A stretch of DNA of 7,727 bases from Actinomycetes bacterium (GTDB lineage: Bacteria > Actinomycetota > Aquicultoria > SURF-47 > JAUUWJ01), in assembly GCA_030589175.1 (NCBI GenBank), contig JAUUWJ010000028.1, positions 1-7,727 of the forward strand. Reading direction: 5' to 3'. The position numbers were made by a program, and so were the translations under genes. This document shows, one piece after another, positions 5,433 to 7,727 of the stretch (positions are counted from its first letter, which is position 1; every line of letters begins with the position of its first letter). The notes beneath the pieces are model-generated. The model made no database searches, was not told the DNA's origin, and saw only the letters and a list, made by a program, of their open reading frames with translations.

Positions 5433-6138
5433 TACTGTTATTGAGGCAAAAGACCTGGTCAAAACTTACGGTACGGGTGATACAAAGGTAGACGCCCTAA
5501 AAGGTGTTTCACTCAATATAAAAGAAGGCGAGTTTGTTGCCATCATGGGTCCTTCGGGAAGCGGAAAGTCGACATTAATGCACCTTCTTGGCTGTCTTGA
5601 CCAATCAACAAGCGGTACTTATAAATTAGACGGTTCAACTATTAAAGATCTAAATGATAATGACCTAGCCCGAATAAGAAATGAAAAAATTGGTTTCATA
5701 TTTCAACAGTTTAACCTGCTGCCCAGGACTTCTTCACTAGAAAATGTTATGCTTCCTTTTACCTACACTGGTCATGCTAATAAAAATGCTCGCAAGCAAG
5801 CAGAAGAAACTTTAAGATCGGTAGGTCTTGGTAAGCATTTTTATAAAAGGCCGTCTGAATTGTCTGGTGGCGAACAGCAAAGGGTGGCGATTTCAAGAGC
5901 CATGATAAATAATCCGTCTATTATTCTGGCTGATGAACCGACAGGTGCCTTAGACACTAAAACCGGTATTGAAGTATTGAATATATTTCAAAAGCTCAAC
6001 AAAGAAGGAAAGACAATCATCTTGATAACTCATGAAAGAGATATCGCAGCTTTTGCCAAACGCAGAATTCATTTAAGAGACGGTCTTGTAGAAAGCGATT
6101 CAGCAAAAAAGAAAAAGGAGATTATTGAATCTACTTGA
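5416..6138 (+). CDS. MacB-type ABC transporter ATP-binding protein
   Basis: From TTG 5416 this is a 240-residue ATPase for the permease encoded next. Motifs: Walker A GPSGSGKST (45-53), Q-loop FIFQQFNLLP (Q97), signature LSGGEQQRV (149-157), Walker B IILADEP (169-175) with the D-loop ALD, and switch histidine ITHE (H206). LSGGEQQRVAISRA and ADEPTGALD are classic MacB/YknY wording. No ATG occurs before the Walker A region, so a non-ATG start is required; TTG at 5380 would add 12 poorly family-like residues. The gene overlaps the adaptor by 17 nt and the permease by 14 nt, so the three are one transcript with coupled translation. The C-terminus is Lys/Glu-rich (SAKKKKEIIEST), as in short MacB ATPases. 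In E. coli MacB the ATPase and permease are one chain; here they are split, as in Gram-positive YknY/YknZ. Confidence 0.94.
   Translation: MARHTNTVIEAKDLVKTYGTGDTKVDALKGVSLNIKEGEFVAIMGPSGSGKSTLMHLLGCLDQSTSGTYKLDGSTIKDLNDNDLARIRNEKIGFIFQQFNLLPRTSSLENVMLPFTYTGHANKNARKQAEETLRSVGLGKHFYKRPSELSGGEQQRVAISRAMINNPSIILADEPTGALDTKTGIEVLNIFQKLNKEGKTIILITHERDIAAFAKRRIHLRDGLVESDSAKKKKEIIEST
6112..6120 (+). promoter_or_regulatory. Shine-Dalgarno for the MacB-type permease TTG start
   Basis: AAAAAGGAG ends 4 nt before the TTG at 6125, within the codons for the KKKKE tail of the ATPase. The spacing is slightly short, but it is the only motif near this start. Confidence 0.5.
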
Positions 6139-7348
6139 GAGCTTACGCACGGCATATAGAGGCTTGATAGCCAATAAACTGCGCTCAACGCTTACTATGC
6201 TTGGAATCATAATCGGTGTCGGTGCGGTTGTAGCTATGATATCAATCGGAACCGGTGCATCTGATTTTGCTACATCGCGAATAAAAGAGCTTGGCTCGAA
6301 TATATTATTTATTAGTCCGGGAAGTCCGGGAGGCCAGGGTTTTGGCGGTGCTCGGGGAGCGGAAGGTACCCAAGAGAGCCTTGACCAAAAAGATGCAGAA
6401 GCTATAAAAGATGGCATAAGTACGATAAAGAAAGTTTCACCCGAATATACATCCGGCGCCCAAGTCATATATAAAAAGCAAAACACTAATACCTCTATTG
6501 TAGGAGCGACTTCGACTTATGAAGACGTTCACAATTTTCACATTGGTTCAGGCTCATTTATTGACGAGTCCGATCAAAAAACTACCAAGAGAGTTGCTGT
6601 TTTAGGAACAAATGTTGTAACTGACTTGTTCGGCAAAAGTAATGCAATCGGACAGACTATCAAGATAAAAAGCATCCCGTTTAAAGTGATAGGAGTGATG
6701 GAGGAGAAAGGTCAATCGGGCTTTCAAAATCTTGATAACCAAATATTCATTCCGCTATCCGCCGCTCAAAAAAGGTTGTTCGGAGCTAAACATCTTAGCA
6801 CGATAAGTATCCAAGCTAAAAACGAAGAGGTCATGGATCAGGCTTCAGAGGATATAGAAGCTCTTTTGCTTGAGCGACACGAGATTGAAAATGCAGATGA
6901 AGCCGATTTTCGTATCCGAAGCCAAGCTGAAATTCTTGACACGATGAGCCAAGTGACAGGGACTCTAACTATTCTTTTAGGTGGTATTGCTGCAATTTCT
7001 CTTATTGTCGGCGGTATAGGGATTATGAATATAATGCTTGTTTCTGTTACCGAGCGCACAAGAGAAATTGGTTTGAGAAAAGCTGTTGGTGCGAAGAAAA
7101 GAGACATTCTGGCTCAGTTTTTAATTGAATCGGTGCTCTTGAGTTTACTTGGGGGAGCAATAGGTCTTGGCCTGGGATGGGGAGGCTCTGTATTAATATC
7201 AAGGATAGGCGGCTGGCCCTCGATTATTTCACTAAATTCGGTGCTTTTAGCCTTCTTTTTTGCAGTAGCAATAGGAGTGTTTTTCGGCGTCTGGCCTGCA
7301 AGAAGGGCTTCAAATTTAAATCCCATTGAAGCGCTACGCTTTGAATAA
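6125..7348 (+). CDS. MacB-type ABC transporter permease
   Basis: This 407-residue permease completes the adaptor-ATPase-permease unit. The N-terminus (LLESLRTAYRGLIANKLRST, then helix about 22-42, LTMLGIIIGVGAVVAMISIG) and the beginning of the periplasmic core (GTGASDFATSRIKELGSNIL) are typical of MacB_PCD permeases. The extracytoplasmic domain spans about 43-278, with a Gly-rich loop at 66-82 and the conserved KRVAVLGTNVVTDLFG and IGQTIKIKSIPFKVIGVM stretches. Three more helices follow (about 281-307, 333-358, 370-391), with the coupling segment SVTERTREIGLRKAVGAKK (307-325) between the second and third and the family end PARRASNLNPIEALRFE. It starts at TTG 6125; the first ATG would remove most of the first helix. 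Family members use a mechanotransmission mechanism to export peptides, macrolides or lipoproteins; which of these applies here is unknown. Confidence 0.94.
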   Translation: MNLLESLRTAYRGLIANKLRSTLTMLGIIIGVGAVVAMISIGTGASDFATSRIKELGSNILFISPGSPGGQGFGGARGAEGTQESLDQKDAEAIKDGISTIKKVSPEYTSGAQVIYKKQNTNTSIVGATSTYEDVHNFHIGSGSFIDESDQKTTKRVAVLGTNVVTDLFGKSNAIGQTIKIKSIPFKVIGVMEEKGQSGFQNLDNQIFIPLSAAQKRLFGAKHLSTISIQAKNEEVMDQASEDIEALLLERHEIENADEADFRIRSQAEILDTMSQVTGTLTILLGGIAAISLIVGGIGIMNIMLVSVTERTREIGLRKAVGAKKRDILAQFLIESVLLSLLGGAIGLGLGWGGSVLISRIGGWPSIISLNSVLLAFFFAVAIGVFFGVWPARRASNLNPIEALRFE

Positions 7349-7350
7349 AA

Positions 7351-7385
7351 TAATTCGTAGTTCGTATATCGAATTTTGTATCTCG
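7351..7385 (+). repeat. Heptad repeat, TANNTCG family, five units
   Basis: Five 7-nt units run in register directly after the permease stop: TAATTCG (7351), TAGTTCG (7358), TATATCG (7365), AATTTTG (7372) and TATCTCG (7379). AATTCG (7352-7357) and CGAATT (7370-7375) are complementary and could form a weak hairpin followed by TTTG, so a terminator function is also possible. Confidence 0.6.
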
Positions 7386-7395
7386 TGAAAAAGAT

Positions 7396-7435
7396 CGTCA
7401 TTGCTAGCTTTGCGTCAACAAAGTGCGGCAATCTC
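7396..7435. repeat. Dispersed hairpin repeat, CGTCATTGC...GGCAATCTC type
   Basis: CGTCATTGC (7396-7404) and GGCAATCTC (7427-7435) form the ends. ATTGC (7400-7404) pairs with GCAAT (7428-7432), and an inner stem CTTTG (7408-7412)/CAAAG (7419-7423) closes a 6-nt loop. This resembles the GTCATTGCGAG...GCAATCTC extragenic repeats I recall from many environmental genomes. Its GTCATT start and ATCT end match the element at 4210-4239. Confidence 0.5.
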
Positions 7436-7455
7436 AACGAATCATCACTATTTCT

Positions 7456-7483
7456 TAATCTTTAAGTCTTAATTTCTAATTGT
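7456..7483. repeat. Heptad repeat, TAATNNN family, four units
   Basis: TAATCTT (7456), TAAGTCT (7463), TAATTTC (7470) and TAATTGT (7477) run in register. Looser heptads may follow, with TAGTTGA at 7502-7508. The array lies at the 3' ends of both convergent flanking genes. Confidence 0.5.
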
Positions 7484-7515
7484 TTTTCTATTAAATGTTG
7501 ATAGTTGAACTCTGA

Positions 7516-7727
7516 CTACGTGTTTTCTTTCTTTTGAAAGAAGGCTAGGTAAATAATTTCTAATATCGCCAGGGTGTTGACTAGGAACAATACTAGAAAC
7601 CAACCGAGCTGTTTATTTTTGGCCGATTTCCACAGAGCAACGCCTTTCCAGGGCAGTGTCCATACAAGTATTAGGAAGATTGCGATACTTGCATACATGG
7701 AATAGTTTAGTATTTCTTGATTTAGTA
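7516..7727 (-). CDS. Small two-TM membrane protein, DUF5652-like (5' end beyond window)
   Basis: The minus-strand frame is open from the right window edge to TAG at 7516-7518. From the ATG at 7696-7698 it gives 60 residues: a first membrane helix at about 3-14, the motif WTLPWKGVALWKSAKN (13-28), a second helix (about 32-54, WFLVLFLVNTLAILEIIYLAF) and a charged tail QKKENT. The WTLPWKGVALWK and NTLAILEIIY wording matches what I recall of DUF5652, a small family frequent in candidate-phyla-radiation genomes. The frame continues upstream of that ATG with LNQEILNYS to the edge and the ATG has no ribosome-binding site, so the true start is probably outside the window. It converges on the MacB-type operon and is transcriptionally separate. 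Function unknown. Confidence 0.75.
   Translation of the reverse strand, partial: LNQEILNYSMYASIAIFLILVWTLPWKGVALWKSAKNKQLGWFLVLFLVNTLAILEIIYLAFFQKKENT

Noticed and set aside
7114..7437. Minus-strand open frame of 107 codons across the end of the MacB-type permease
   Set aside because: It runs through the dispersed repeat and heptads and then antisense to conserved permease codons. There is no recognisable domain.
7525..7542. Hairpin TTCTTTC-TTTT-GAAAGAA as a terminator between the convergent genes
   Set aside because: It lies inside the last codons of the minus-strand gene and no T-run follows on either strand where a terminator would need it.

Overview
The window is a stretch of three ABC exporter systems, all on the + strand, followed by a small convergent membrane-protein gene at the right edge. 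The DNA is AT-rich. TGA is used as a normal stop at the ends of four genes, which argues against recoding lineages such as Gracilibacteria/Absconditabacteria. The small two-TM protein (DUF5652-like by recall), two hairpin dispersed repeats of the GTCATT...ATCT type, the short MacA-like adaptor and the compact gene style together suggest a candidate-phyla-radiation (Patescibacteria) bacterium, probably a Microgenomates/Parcubacteria-type monoderm. That placement is inference from recall, not a search.

Layout. (1) 2-944: C-terminal end of a MacB/FtsX-type permease, overlapping its LolD/MacB-type ATPase. (2) 945-1185: spacer with a perfect palindrome at the stop codon, two sets of 7-nt tandem repeats and a strong GC-rich hairpin ahead of the next operon. 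(3) 1186-4147: three-gene ABC-2 exporter, one NatA/DrrA-type ATPase and two different ABC-2 permeases, coupled by ATGA overlaps; the layout resembles Bacillus LnrLMN-type exporters. (4) 4148-4430: spacer with a hairpin, heptad repeats, a dispersed repeat, a 24-bp AT-rich palindrome and a 24-bp operator-like inverted repeat just before the next operon. (5) 4437-7348: MacA-like adaptor, MacB-type ATPase and MacB-type permease; the genes overlap and all three appear to start with TTG. (6) 7349-7515: spacer with two more heptad arrays and a dispersed repeat. (7) 7516-7727, minus strand: small two-TM protein, open at the window edge.

How the genes work together: each ATPase pairs with its adjacent permease(s) to make an inner-membrane pump. 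The adaptor would sit on the outer face of the MacB-type permease. Its sequence goes almost directly from one lipoyl half to the other, so the alpha-helical hairpin that reaches TolC in diderm bacteria seems to be absent, as would make sense in a cell without an outer membrane. No substrate gene (bacteriocin precursor, lipoprotein) and no dedicated regulator is visible, so the substrates are unknown.

The genes themselves are ordinary. The least explained signal is in the spacers: each of the three holds short arrays with a 7-nt period whose units mostly begin TAG or TAA, placed just after gene ends, so that stop codons fall in all three frames.
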